A stretch of DNA of 64,000 bases from Candidatus Binataceae bacterium. Its GTDB lineage: Bacteria > Desulfobacterota > Binatia > Binatales > Binataceae. Both the position numbers and the translations under genes were made by a program. The DNA lies in the NCBI GenBank assembly GCA_035650475.1, contig DASRHP010000008.1, forward strand, positions 1 through 64,000, read 5' to 3'. The notes below the pieces were generated by a model. That model did not search any database and was not told the DNA's origin. It saw only the letters and a program-made list of their open reading frames with translations. Positions 24,675-34,337 of this stretch are shown one piece after another; position 1 is the stretch's first letter, and every line of letters starts with the position of its first letter.

Positions 24675-27053
24675 CTAGAGCGGCGCCCCGGCGCCAAAGT
24701 CGAACGCGATGTGGAGGTCGTTGGGCCGCGGGTTGATCGGGCGGGCGATGTCGACGTTGATCGGGCCGAAGGGCGACTTCCAGAAAAGCCCGACGCCCCA
24801 GGCGTACTGAAGGGCGTCGAGCGAGAGCGAGTCGCGCAGCCTGAAGGAATTGCCAGCATCGAGGAAAATCTGCCCGCGCAGCCCCAGCGCCTCGATCAGC
24901 GGGAAGTTAACCTGTTGGCTGAACAGCAATTCCTTGCTGCCGCCGACCTGCTCGACGGCGAACGGCTGCCCGAACTGGTTGAACTCGGTCACCTGCGGAC
25001 CCAGCGAATAGATCTGGTAGCCGCGCACCTGGCCCTGGCCGTTGAGTCCGCCCGGAAAGAAGCGCTCGTACAGCGGCAGCTCCCCGCCGGTCCCGCCGCT
25101 CAACTGGGTGCCGATGCCGAACGTGATCGCCGGCGACCACACCCACTCGCCGAAGGTCGGGCTCTTGATGAATGGGATAAACCAGTGGCCGTGCGCCACG
25201 CCCTTGATGAACGGGGTGCCGCCGAGACCGGCGACTTCCATGTCGAGGCTCTGGACCGAGCCGCTGCGCGGGTCGACAGGGTTGTCAACCGTGAAGCGAT
25301 GGATCGAGGGCAGAATCTCCGAGACCCGGGTGAAGCCCTTGGCGCGCTGGATATCGAACGTGGTAAACGGCGCCAGCCCCGTGATCCCGACGCTTTCGAA
25401 CTGATAGCCGAGGCTCGCGCTGATGTTCTCCAGCGAGAAGGGGCCGATCCGGCGCAGACCGAGGTCGGCCAGCGGATAGCCGCTGTTGATCATGAAGCCG
25501 GCTTCGCTCTGGTCGAAACTGAACAGGAAGAGCTGGTTGTCGAAGCCCTGGATGCTGACCGACAGCGGCATGTCGAGAAACCACGGCTCGGTGTAGCTCA
25601 CGCTGAAGTTCTCGAACAGGAAACCGATCTCGGCGCTGAGCGCCGCCGCTTCGCCGCCGCCAAAGAGATTGGTGTTCTGCAGCAGAAAAGTGCCGAACAC
25701 CGAGCTGTAGCTGTCGTAGCCGCCGCCGACCTGGAAAGAGGCGGTGTTGCCCTCCTGCACGTTTACGTCGAGATCGATCTTGTCGGGCTGGTTGGCGGGC
25801 GAGGTCGAGATGCGCACGCTCTGGAAAAAGCCGAGCCGGTCCAGGCGCATCTTGGACTGTTGGATCTTGGAGGCCGAGTAGGGTTCCTGCTCCTGAATCT
25901 GCATCTCGCGCCGGATCACCTTGTCCGAGGTCTTGGTGTTGCCGGAGATCCGGATGCGATCGACGAGCACTTCATTGCCGGGAGTAACCGCGTAGGTGAT
26001 GTTGACGACATGTGCGGACGGATCAACCGCGGTGCGCGGATCGACGTTGACGAAGGCGTAGCCGCGGTCGGAGTAGAAGTCCGACAAGGTGAGCACGTCG
26101 TGCTCCATGTCGGCGCCGCTGAAGGTGTCCTTGGGCTTGAGGGTAAGCTTCTCAAGCAGGGTTTTTTTGGGGAACTTCAGATCACCGGCGACGTCGACCG
26201 TTCCTACCTTGAACACCGGGCCCTCGTTGATGGTCACGGTCACCGTGAGCGAGTTGTCGTGGCGGGTGACAATGGGGTCGCCGATGTGCACCTGGAGATA
26301 GCCATGGTTGTAATAGAAGGCGGTCAGGCGGTCGACGTCCTCCTGGAGCTTGGTGCGATCGAGCACGCCGGTACCGAAGAAGCGGCTGAGGAGGTTGTGC
26401 GGCCGCGTCTCCATCAGAGTGCGCAACTTGCGCGCCGAGAATTCCTTGTTGCCGACGAAGTTGACGGCCGTGATCTGCACCAGCGGCCCCTCGGTTATGC
26501 GGAAGATGCCCACCGCAGTGTTGTTGGGCTGGGCGACGGTGCTGAAACTGACCGTGGCGTCGAGGTAGCCCTTGGCTTCGTAAACCTGCTTGAGCGCCCG
26601 CTCGGTGGCCTGTACCGCCTGCGGATTGAGGATCGCGCCCGAGTGCAGCTTGACCGCCGCTACCGCTTCGTCGCTGGTGGGCTTGATATTCTTCATCCCC
26701 TCCAGCCGCACGTCGGTTACCAGCGGGCGTTCCTTGACCCGGTAGACCAGGATCGACTGTCCCCCGCGCTGCTCGACCGCGGCGTTGACCCGGTCGAAAA
26801 AGCCCATGCGGTAGATCGCCTTTACGTCACGGTCGACCGTGGCGGGGTCGAGCGGATGGCCGGGTTGCGCCGAGACGTGGACGCGAATCGCGTCCTCCTC
26901 CACGCGCTGGTTGCCGACGATACGGATCTGGGAAATGACGGGGGCGGCAGGCTGCGCGAGCGCCGGCACTGCAGCGAGCATCAGCGCGACGAGCAACAGT
27001 GCTGCATGGGCCCAGCGCGCGCCGAAGCGGCGCCTCCTGCGCAATTCCACCAC
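24675..27053 (-). CDS. bamA: Outer membrane protein assembly factor BamA
   Basis: A 792-residue Omp85 protein with a signal peptide (LLLVALMLAAVPALA) and a mature start near residue 34. Five POTRA-type repeats follow to about residue 430 (for example QIRIVGNQRVEEDAIRVHV and VDRIRISGNTKTSDKVI). The C-terminal 350 residues are a beta-barrel with the lid region RGYQIYSLGPQV, an (V/I)RGF-like motif, and end in HIAFDFGAGAPL. It is the essential insertase for outer-membrane proteins. GTG start with GGAAGG upstream. Confidence 0.95.
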   Translation of the reverse strand: MVELRRRRRFGARWAHAALLLVALMLAAVPALAQPAAPVISQIRIVGNQRVEEDAIRVHVSAQPGHPLDPATVDRDVKAIYRMGFFDRVNAAVEQRGGQSILVYRVKERPLVTDVRLEGMKNIKPTSDEAVAAVKLHSGAILNPQAVQATERALKQVYEAKGYLDATVSFSTVAQPNNTAVGIFRITEGPLVQITAVNFVGNKEFSARKLRTLMETRPHNLLSRFFGTGVLDRTKLQEDVDRLTAFYYNHGYLQVHIGDPIVTRHDNSLTVTVTINEGPVFKVGTVDVAGDLKFPKKTLLEKLTLKPKDTFSGADMEHDVLTLSDFYSDRGYAFVNVDPRTAVDPSAHVVNITYAVTPGNEVLVDRIRISGNTKTSDKVIRREMQIQEQEPYSASKIQQSKMRLDRLGFFQSVRISTSPANQPDKIDLDVNVQEGNTASFQVGGGYDSYSSVFGTFLLQNTNLFGGGEAAALSAEIGFLFENFSVSYTEPWFLDMPLSVSIQGFDNQLFLFSFDQSEAGFMINSGYPLADLGLRRIGPFSLENISASLGYQFESVGITGLAPFTTFDIQRAKGFTRVSEILPSIHRFTVDNPVDPRSGSVQSLDMEVAGLGGTPFIKGVAHGHWFIPFIKSPTFGEWVWSPAITFGIGTQLSGGTGGELPLYERFFPGGLNGQGQVRGYQIYSLGPQVTEFNQFGQPFAVEQVGGSKELLFSQQVNFPLIEALGLRGQIFLDAGNSFRLRDSLSLDALQYAWGVGLFWKSPFGPINVDIARPINPRPNDLHIAFDFGAGAPL

Positions 27054-27216
27054 TCACCTTCCCGCTTTGAGGCGCGACCAAGCTAACCAATCGCTTCCGC
27101 GAAGTAAACAAAGACCGACGGCGCACCCTGTTGGTTGTGCACTGTCGGCTGCGCTTCCGCGCTCCGCGCGGTGATCTCCGCCGCCTTGGTCCGCGCGCTG
27201 GCTGGTGGCGCGCCGG

Positions 27217-27945
27217 CTAGCCCCGTTCCTCGAACAGGCGTCCGTCGCGCAGCCTGAGCGCGCGGCCCATGCTGCGGGTGAGCCGCTCGTTATGGGTCGC
27301 CACCACCAGGGTGATTCCGAGCTCGCGATTGAGCAGGTGGAAGAGTTGGTGGACCTCGTCGGCGGTCTGGGGGTCGAGGTTGCCGGTCGGTTCGTCGGCC
27401 AGCACCAGGCGCGGACGCAGCACAACCGCGCGCGCCACCGCCACCCGCTGCTGCTCGCCGCCGGAGAGTTCGGCCGGGCGGCGATGCAGCTTGTCGCCCA
27501 GGCCCACCAGTTCGAGCATCTCGCCCGCGCGCCGCTCGGCCTCGCGCTCGGCCATTCGTGCAATCAGCGCCGGCATCATGACGTTCTCCAGCGCGCTGAA
27601 GTCGGCGAGCAGGTAATGGAACTGGAAGACGAAGCCGAGCTTGAGGTTGCGGAATTCGGCCAGCGCGCGCTCGCTGAGCGCGAACAGGTCCTGGCCCTCG
27701 AAGTAAACCTTGCCGGCGCTCGGCTGCTCAAGGCTGCCGAGGATATGGAGCAGGGTCGATTTGCCGACGCCCGATTGGCCGACGATCGCAATCTCCTCGC
27801 CGGCGTGCACTTCGACTTCCAGCCCGCGCAAGACATGGATTTCGCGCCCCGCGTCGTAGAAGCTCTTGTCGAGCTTCTCAGCGCGCAGCAGCACGGCAGC
27901 GCGCTGCGCGCCCGGTGCGGAAGCTGGGGTTGCGCCTTTACTCAT
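27217..27945 (-). CDS. lolD: Lipoprotein-releasing ABC transporter ATP-binding protein
   Basis: A 242-residue ABC ATPase of the LolD/MacB class. It has Walker A GQSGVGKST, signature LSGGEQQR, Walker B LVLADEPT, and VATHNERL for the H-loop. It powers release of lipoproteins from the inner membrane for transfer to LolA. ATG 27945 overlaps the lolC stop by eight bases (27938-27945), so the two are translated together. Confidence 0.94.
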   Translation of the reverse strand: MSKGATPASAPGAQRAAVLLRAEKLDKSFYDAGREIHVLRGLEVEVHAGEEIAIVGQSGVGKSTLLHILGSLEQPSAGKVYFEGQDLFALSERALAEFRNLKLGFVFQFHYLLADFSALENVMMPALIARMAEREAERRAGEMLELVGLGDKLHRRPAELSGGEQQRVAVARAVVLRPRLVLADEPTGNLDPQTADEVHQLFHLLNRELGITLVVATHNERLTRSMGRALRLRDGRLFEERG

Positions 27946-29218
27946 AGCGGAGGATCTCGACCGGCGAGAGCGCACGCGCCTTGAAGGCCGGGTAGAGCGC
28001 GGCGCCCAGGCACAGGATAACCGCAGCGACTGCCACCGCTATGAAGTTGAGCGGATAAAGACGCACCGGCACGGCGCTGACCATGAACAGGTCGGGCGGC
28101 AGCCGGATCAGATGGTATTTACCGATGAGATACGAGGTGAGAAAGCCCCCGACGACCCCGGCCGCGGTGCCGACCACCCCCAGCGCGGCGCCCTCGCACA
28201 GGAAGATCGCCGCCACCGAACTCGCCCGCGCGCCCATCGTACGCAGGATCGCGATCTCCTTGCGCCGTTCCATCACGACCATCACCAGCGTGGCGACGAT
28301 ATTGAAGGCTGCCACCAGCACAATCAGCAGCAGGACCAGAAAATAGGTGAATTTTTCCAGCTCCAGCGCCGAGAACAGCGCTGCATTGGCCTGCGTCCAG
28401 TCGCTGACGGTGAAGGCGCTACCGGCCAGGCCGGCGATCTCACCAGCAATCGCCGGCGCATCGAACAGCTTGCGCACCCGGACTTCGAGTCCGCTTTCGA
28501 GCTGCGGATCGTCGGCCAGCAGAGCGCGCCCCTGCTTGAGCGCGACGAAAATCAGAGTTGAATCGAACTGATACATCCCCGAGTGAAATAACCCGGCGAC
28601 GACGAATCTGCGCAGGCGGGGCCCACCCAGCCCTCCGCCGAGCGTGGCGGGCGAAATGACGACGATAGCGCTGCCCATTCGCACGCCGAGCTCGGTTGCC
28701 AGTGCGTCGCCGATAATCGCTCCGGGGAGCTGAACCGTGCGCTGGGCTCCTTTTTCGGTAACCGTGGCGGGATAGGTGCGATCGAGCACCGCCAAGTCCC
28801 CAGCCTTGAGCGTCTGTTTGAGCTCGCCCAGGACGGGGTTGTTATGCGCCACGACCCCTCGTAGCATCCCGCCCGCCACGTAACCTGGAACGCCCTCCGC
28901 GTTGGTCGAAACCGCCATCACCTGCGACGAAATGTACGGTGCCACCGCCTCGACCCCCGGCATCGTGGCGATCCGCCGCTCCAACGGGGCTGGATTAGCG
29001 GCGCCCGGATTGGCGCTTTCGACTGTAATATGCGGCGTGAAGGCGAGCAGACGCTGACGCAGGTCTTCCTGGAAGCCGCTCATCACCGCCAGCACGACGG
29101 TGAGCGCGAAGGTGCCGAGCGCCACTCCACTGAGCGAAATGATCGCGATAAGCGAGACAAAGCGCTCGCGCCGGCGCGCCCGTAGGTAGCGCATCCCTAT
29201 CAGGTATTCGAAGCGCAC
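27938..29218 (-). CDS. lolC: Lipoprotein-releasing ABC transporter permease LolC/LolE family
   Basis: A 426-residue four-helix permease of the FtsX/MacB type. TM1 is near residues 25-47 (IIAIISLSGVALGTFALTVVLAVMSG), then a large periplasmic domain to about 270, and TM2-4 at the C-terminus with LRTMGARASSVAAIFLCEGAALG, the coupling-helix region. Only one permease gene is present, so a homodimer (LolF-like) could replace the LolC/E heterodimer. It begins the minus-strand envelope run and is divergent from the secretin gene. Confidence 0.92.
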   Translation of the reverse strand: MRFEYLIGMRYLRARRRERFVSLIAIISLSGVALGTFALTVVLAVMSGFQEDLRQRLLAFTPHITVESANPGAANPAPLERRIATMPGVEAVAPYISSQVMAVSTNAEGVPGYVAGGMLRGVVAHNNPVLGELKQTLKAGDLAVLDRTYPATVTEKGAQRTVQLPGAIIGDALATELGVRMGSAIVVISPATLGGGLGGPRLRRFVVAGLFHSGMYQFDSTLIFVALKQGRALLADDPQLESGLEVRVRKLFDAPAIAGEIAGLAGSAFTVSDWTQANAALFSALELEKFTYFLVLLLIVLVAAFNIVATLVMVVMERRKEIAILRTMGARASSVAAIFLCEGAALGVVGTAAGVVGGFLTSYLIGKYHLIRLPPDLFMVSAVPVRLYPLNFIAVAVAAVILCLGAALYPAFKARALSPVEILRYE

Positions 29219-29401
29219 CGGTTGGAGGGCCCGATAGGGGCGTTGTGGCGCGGCCCCGCGCAGCAGAAGGCGGTGGCGTGCAGCAGGCCGGGCGGGCTAT
29301 CGGCAAAGGTCATGTGGAATCGCGGAAAGCTCCCGCAACCCATAGTCCGTGAGCGATCGGACTTTTGCAACGGCGCGCCGGCGGCTAAGGCGGCTGCGCG
29401 G

Positions 29402-29431
29402 TTGCCTCGCGCGTTGCCCGCCCGCTATAAC
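29402..29431 (+). promoter_or_regulatory. Candidate sigma-70 type promoter for the secretin gene
   Basis: TTGCCT (29402-29407) and TATAAC (29426-29431) are separated by 18 bases in the 245-base divergent gap. This places the start of transcription near 29438, about 26 bases before the secretin ATG, with GGGGAA as ribosome site. The -10 is five of six to consensus. Confidence 0.5.
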
Positions 29432-29463
29432 CTCGCCATAGGCTTCCGCAAAGGGGAACTTCA

Positions 29464-32145
29464 ATGAATCGCTGGTTGGCCGGGGCGGTTGCCCTCGCGG
29501 TCTGCTTTTGCGTCATCGGTGCGCACGCACAGGCGGCCGATGCGCCTCGGCCGCAGGATCAGAATCTCATCACGATGAACTTTCAGGACGTTGATATCCC
29601 GGTCCTGGCCAAGTTCATCAGTGAGATAACCGGCAAGAACTTCGTTATCGACGAGAGCGTCCGCGGCAAGGTGAGCATCATCTCTCCGACCAAGGTCACC
29701 CCCCAGCAGGCCTACTCGATTTTCCAGTCGGTCCTTCAGCTCAAGGGCTTCGCCACCGTCCAGGCCGGCCCCGTGGTCAAGATCGTACCCGCACGCCAGG
29801 TCCGCGAGACCGCAGCCCTGACTACCTCCCAGGAGCCCGGCGAGCTCCGCGGCGACGAGTACGTGACCCGGATGGTGAAGCTGAAGAACATCGACGCCGC
29901 CTCGCTGGTCAGCGTGGTCCAGCCGATGGTTTCGCATGACGGGCTAGTGGCGGCCTATCCCGAGGACAACACCCTCATCCTCACCGACAACGCCTACAAC
30001 ATCCAGCGCCTGCTCAAGATCATCGGCAGCCTCGACGTCCAGGGCGTGCAGCAGAACATCGAGGTCATCCCGCTCAAGCTCGCTTTCGCCGCCGACGTGG
30101 CCTCGCAAATCGAGAAAATCATGAGCGCCAAAAGCGAGGCCCAGCAGGGAGTGCGTCTGCCGCGGCCCGGGATGGGCGTGGTCGCGCCAGCGGCGCAGGG
30201 TCCGACCGGCGGCTTCAAGGTGGTGCCCGACGAGCGTACCAACTCGCTGATCGTGCTGGCGGGCCCGCTCCAGATGCGTACCATCAAGGATCTTGTGGCC
30301 AAGCTCGATATCCATCCGCCCAACGAGACCACCCGCATCCACGTCGTTCATCTCAAGAACGCCTCGGCGGCCGAGATCGTCCAGGTGCTCAACGGCCTGC
30401 TCGGCGGCTCGGGCGCTCCGACGACGCTGTCACCTGTGACCGGGCGCAATTCGCTCGGCCGCGGCAGCGCGCTGGGCAACTATAGCGGCGGTTTCGGTTC
30501 GGGGTTCGGCGGTCTGGGGTTCAGCGGGATGGGCGGCGGCTTGGGCGGCTATGGCGGCTTGGGCGCCACTTCGTTTGGCGGCTACGGCGCGAACTCGGCC
30601 TTCGGGGGCGCGATGGGCTCGCCGATGGGCTCGCGCAGCAGCAGCGCGGCCGCGAGCGGACCGATTAGCGCCAGCACCGGGGGCGGGACGACGCGCTCGC
30701 CGGATTTCGAAAATCCGGTCACGGTGACCGCCGACCCGGCCACCAATTCGCTCATCGTTAGCGCATCGCCGCAGGACTACCAAACCCTACGCCAGGTGAT
30801 CGAGCAACTGGACATCCCGCGCATCCAGGTCTTCGTCCAGGCGATCATCGTCGAGGTCAGCGCCCAGCGCACGCGCGACATCGGAGTCAACTTCCAGTCC
30901 GCCTCCAATATCAGCGGCAGCACCCTCGGCGTCGCCCAGCTCAATTTCGGCCAGCTGCAGACCGCGCTCGCCAATCCGCTCGGCATCACCGGCCTGGGCA
31001 TCGGCCTCGCCTCGGCCAGCGTGTGCAGCATTCCGGTCAACCTGGCAGCCTCGGTGACCAACACGCTGACCAGTGGCGCCACCGGCACCGTCAACGCGAG
31101 CAGTAGCAACGTAAGCGTGCCATGCGACGTGGCGCTGATGACCGCGCTGGAGAGCGACACTCACAGCAACGTGCTCTCGGCGCCGACCCTGCTCACCGCC
31201 GACAACGAGGAGGCGATGATCGTGGTCGGCCAGAACCTGCCGTTCGTGGGTTCGGCGGCGGCCAACGCGGGTCTGCCGGGCCAGATCTTCAACTCGGTTG
31301 ACCGTCAGAACGTCGGCATCACCCTCGACATCATCCCGCAGGTTTCCGAGGGCGACTATGTGCGGCTGGACGTATACGAGGAGGTTTCCAACGTCGTCAA
31401 CACGCCGCAGTCGGTCAACAATCCGCTCGGCCCGACGACCACGATCCGCTCGGCTTCGACCACCGTGATGGTGCAGGACCACCGCACCGCCGTCATCGGC
31501 GGCCTACTCTCCGATCAGAACACCATCCAACGCCAGGGCGTGCCGTTCTTTTCCGACATCCCGGTGCTCGGCAACCTGTTCAGCGACAACGGCAGCAACA
31601 AGCAGAAGCTCAACTTGCTGGTGTTTCTTACCCCGCACGTGGTCCGCACGCGCGAGGATTTGCGCTCGCTCGCGCTTGACGAGCGCCAGCGTTTCATCGA
31701 CGCGCTCGGCCGGCGCGAGATGCATCAGATGCCAGTGCAGCAGTTCCGCCAGCTCAACCAGCCGAGCTTCAGCGTGCCGGTGTCGCCCGCGCAGGATCTC
31801 CAGAGCCGGGGCGCGATGATGGCGCCGTCGGCTGGCGCCGCGGTCGGCTTCGGCTCCGCGCCTTCCAGCCTGGTGGCGCCGCCGCCTGCGACTCCGCCCA
31901 ACACCGAAATCATCGGCCCGGGTTCGAAGAACGCGATCAAGAAGGGCGCAGGCTCCTCCGTCGCGGCGGCGCCGGCGTCGACCTCCGGCACTGCGCCGCT
32001 TGCGGCGTCGGCTTCGGCCGCGACGGCTTCGCCGCCGGCTGTGGCGGCTTCGCCTCCGTCGCCGAGCGCATCTTCATCTTCCGGTTTCGGTTCGCCGAGC
32101 CCGCTTGGTTCTGCGAGAGCGCCGGCGATTGCGGCCGAGCCGTAA
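29464..32145 (+). CDS. gspD: Type II secretion system secretin GspD
   Basis: An 893-residue outer-membrane secretin. Signal peptide 1-26; N0 domain (MNFQDVDIPVLAKFISEITG onward); N1-N3 modules with VVPDERTNSLIVLA; the secretin core from about residue 456 (VEVSAQRTRDIGVNF) to FLTPHVVRTREDL near 721. Two oddities: a Gly/Ser/Ala-rich insertion at about 327-412 within N3, and a 150-residue Ala/Ser/Pro-rich tail after the core. No other gsp gene lies nearby, so the rest of the machine must be elsewhere. Confidence 0.93.
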   Translation: MNRWLAGAVALAVCFCVIGAHAQAADAPRPQDQNLITMNFQDVDIPVLAKFISEITGKNFVIDESVRGKVSIISPTKVTPQQAYSIFQSVLQLKGFATVQAGPVVKIVPARQVRETAALTTSQEPGELRGDEYVTRMVKLKNIDAASLVSVVQPMVSHDGLVAAYPEDNTLILTDNAYNIQRLLKIIGSLDVQGVQQNIEVIPLKLAFAADVASQIEKIMSAKSEAQQGVRLPRPGMGVVAPAAQGPTGGFKVVPDERTNSLIVLAGPLQMRTIKDLVAKLDIHPPNETTRIHVVHLKNASAAEIVQVLNGLLGGSGAPTTLSPVTGRNSLGRGSALGNYSGGFGSGFGGLGFSGMGGGLGGYGGLGATSFGGYGANSAFGGAMGSPMGSRSSSAAASGPISASTGGGTTRSPDFENPVTVTADPATNSLIVSASPQDYQTLRQVIEQLDIPRIQVFVQAIIVEVSAQRTRDIGVNFQSASNISGSTLGVAQLNFGQLQTALANPLGITGLGIGLASASVCSIPVNLAASVTNTLTSGATGTVNASSSNVSVPCDVALMTALESDTHSNVLSAPTLLTADNEEAMIVVGQNLPFVGSAAANAGLPGQIFNSVDRQNVGITLDIIPQVSEGDYVRLDVYEEVSNVVNTPQSVNNPLGPTTTIRSASTTVMVQDHRTAVIGGLLSDQNTIQRQGVPFFSDIPVLGNLFSDNGSNKQKLNLLVFLTPHVVRTREDLRSLALDERQRFIDALGRREMHQMPVQQFRQLNQPSFSVPVSPAQDLQSRGAMMAPSAGAAVGFGSAPSSLVAPPPATPPNTEIIGPGSKNAIKKGAGSSVAAAPASTSGTAPLAASASAATASPPAVAASPPSPSASSSSGFGSPSPLGSARAPAIAAEP

Positions 32146-32229
32146 GCCGCGCGTTCGCGCGACGGCGGACCCAGCGCGGCACCGCCCACGCTTGCGCGGC
32201 CGCCCGCGCTCTGGAACGCTCGTTCGGCG

Positions 32230-33150
32230 ATGGCTCGCCAGACCGGTCCGCTACGCGCGCGGCTGGAGTACGCCGCGGTCGGCGCGCTTGCCGCGCCGCT
32301 GAGGATGCTTGAGCGCGAGCGGGCGGTGCGACTTGGCGCGCGGCTGGGGGCGCTCGCGATGGGTCTGGACCGCATCGACCGCCCGGTTGCGATGCGCAAC
32401 CTGGGGATAGCCTTCCCCGCGATGTCGCCGGGGCAGCGCCTCGCCGTCCTGCGCGCGACCTATGAGAACTGGGGCCGGATGCTGGCGGAGTGGATGCACT
32501 TCCCGAGCCTCGACCGCAACAACATCGAGCGCTTCGCTACCTACCGTAACATCGAGAACTGGCGGCGCGCCGAGGAGATCTCTCAGGGCCGCGGGATCCT
32601 GATCCTCACCGGCCACTTTGGCAACTTCGAGTTCCTCATCCTGGCCCATTCGATCTATGGTAATCGGGTCGCCGTCGTCCATCGCCCGCTGCGCAATCCG
32701 CTGATCGACGCGGCGGTGCTGGCGGCGCGCACCCGCTTCGGCAACCGGGTCGTTCCGCGCAAAGGGGCCGGACGCGACGTGATCCGGCTGCTGCGCCAGA
32801 ACTGGATGGTAGGAATTCCGCTCGACCTCGACGTGCGCCACGGCGTGTTCGTCGATTTCTTCTCGCTCAAGGCCTCGACCAGCGACGCGCTGGCGCGCCT
32901 GGCGCTGGCGACCGGCGCGCCGGTGGTGCCCGCCTTCATGGTGCGCGACGGCACTGGCACCCATCACTGGCTCGAATGCCTGGAGCCGCTGGAGCCGCTG
33001 CGCGGCGCCGGCCGCGAGGAATCGGTGCAGCTCAACACTCAGCGCTACACCGCGATTATCGAGGAGATGATCCGGCGCCATCCGGACCACTGGAACTGGA
33101 TCCATCGGCGCTGGAAGACCCGTCCGCCCGGCGAGCAGCGGTTCTACTGA
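32230..33150 (+). CDS. Lysophospholipid/lipid A late acyltransferase (LpxL/HtrB-like)
   Basis: A 306-residue membrane-associated acyltransferase of the HtrB/MsbB superfamily. The catalytic HX4E is H129-E134 in LTGHFGNFE, and RNLGIAFP, HRPLRNPLID and HPDHWNWIHRRWKTRP are family landmarks. The last is the usual YxW-type C-terminal motif. It would add a secondary acyl chain to Kdo-lipid A, which fits the lipid A genes elsewhere in the window; a related glycolipid acyltransferase role is possible. It lies 84 bases after gspD. Confidence 0.87.
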   Translation: MARQTGPLRARLEYAAVGALAAPLRMLERERAVRLGARLGALAMGLDRIDRPVAMRNLGIAFPAMSPGQRLAVLRATYENWGRMLAEWMHFPSLDRNNIERFATYRNIENWRRAEEISQGRGILILTGHFGNFEFLILAHSIYGNRVAVVHRPLRNPLIDAAVLAARTRFGNRVVPRKGAGRDVIRLLRQNWMVGIPLDLDVRHGVFVDFFSLKASTSDALARLALATGAPVVPAFMVRDGTGTHHWLECLEPLEPLRGAGREESVQLNTQRYTAIIEEMIRRHPDHWNWIHRRWKTRPPGEQRFY

Positions 33151-33182
33151 TACAGGCCGCGCTTGAATCCGCGCGGCGCCGG

Positions 33183-34238
33183 CTACAGGTTTGCGACCAC
33201 GGCGCGGGTGAAGTCGGCTGTGCTCGCATGGCCGCCCTGGTCGGGTGTCAGCAGGCGGCCCTCCGCGTACACTTTGCGCACGGCTTGCTCGAAGCGTCGC
33301 GCCGCGTCCTCGAAACCGAGGTACTCGAGCATCATCGCCGCCGAAAGCATCGTCGCCGTCGGATTGATGATGTTCTTGCCCATGATGTCGGGCGCGGTGC
33401 CGTGGACCGACTCGAAGTAAGCGTACTCGTCGCCGTAGCATCCGCTGGGCGCGACCCCCAGCCCGCCGACGGTGCCCGCTGCCGCGTCCGACATGATGTC
33501 ACCGTAGAGGTTGGGCATCACGACCACGTCGAGCTCGTGCGGGCTCTGCACCACGCGGCGCGCGAAGTCGTCGATGATGAACTGCTCGTAGCGGATGTCG
33601 GGATAGGCGGCCGCCACCTCCTCGGCGATCTGGCGGAACAGCCCGTCCGACTCGCGCAGCATGTTGTACTTCGAGGTGCAGGTGACTTTGCCCTTGCCGC
33701 CCGCTGCGCGCCGCTTGCGCGCGAGCCGGAAGGCGAAGTCCACGATCCGCCGGGTGTTGCGCTCGGTGATGATCTTGATCGCAAACTTGCCGCGCATCGA
33801 GGTGTCCAGCGCCGAGCGCGTGATCTTGCTGTGCAGCTTGAGCGGGCTCAGAACCTCCAACGGCCCTTCCAGACCGAGGTAGAGGTCCTCGAGGTTCTCG
33901 CGCACGATGACGAAGTCGATGCCGTCGGGGCGGGCGAGCGGGCTGCGTGCGCCCGGAATATAGCGCGCGGGGCGCACGTTGGCGTAGGTTTCCTTGCCCC
34001 AGCGCAGGTAGCCGATCGCCACGGTTTTGCCCGAGGTCGAGCCGAACAGCGTCGAGTCCGAGGCGTCGATCGCGGCGCGCGCGTTGACGTCGGTGACGCC
34101 GCGCACCCACTGCTCGCCGGGCGGAAACTCAACGTACTCGATGTCAGGCGCGAGCGCGCGCAGGACCTCCATCGCCGCGCCCACCGTTTCCGGCGCGGCG
34201 TCGTCGCCCGGCAGCACTACGACTCGTTTCCTGGCCAT
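33183..34238 (-). CDS. Isocitrate/isopropylmalate dehydrogenase family protein
   Basis: A 351-residue NAD(P)-dependent decarboxylating dehydrogenase. The substrate-binding residues are in VIVRENLEDLYLGLEG, the catalytic Lys/Asp region in YEQFIIDDFARRVVQSPHELDVVVMPNLYGDIMSD (read as two segments), and VHGTAPDIMGKNIINPTATMLS near the C-terminus. The REN-LEDLY arrangement is closer to NAD isocitrate or homoisocitrate dehydrogenases than to LeuB. The exact substrate is not settled. It runs with the flavin reductase gene 99 bases upstream on the same strand. Confidence 0.88.
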   Translation of the reverse strand: MARKRVVVLPGDDAAPETVGAAMEVLRALAPDIEYVEFPPGEQWVRGVTDVNARAAIDASDSTLFGSTSGKTVAIGYLRWGKETYANVRPARYIPGARSPLARPDGIDFVIVRENLEDLYLGLEGPLEVLSPLKLHSKITRSALDTSMRGKFAIKIITERNTRRIVDFAFRLARKRRAAGGKGKVTCTSKYNMLRESDGLFRQIAEEVAAAYPDIRYEQFIIDDFARRVVQSPHELDVVVMPNLYGDIMSDAAAGTVGGLGVAPSGCYGDEYAYFESVHGTAPDIMGKNIINPTATMLSAAMMLEYLGFEDAARRFEQAVRKVYAEGRLLTPDQGGHASTADFTRAVVANL

Positions 34239-34337
34239 GCCCTGCCCTCGTTAGTCCTTCCTCTTGCGCGAGGCGAGGGTTGGCGAAAGCTCGCCCGCAC
34301 GCGCGGCGACGGCCTTAAAGCCGCGCGCGCGCGATGC

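Noticed and set aside
30442..30700. Glycine-rich stretch in gspD as a DNA repeat or assembly artefact
   Set aside because: Codons vary and the frame is intact; it is low-complexity coding sequence, not a tandem DNA repeat.
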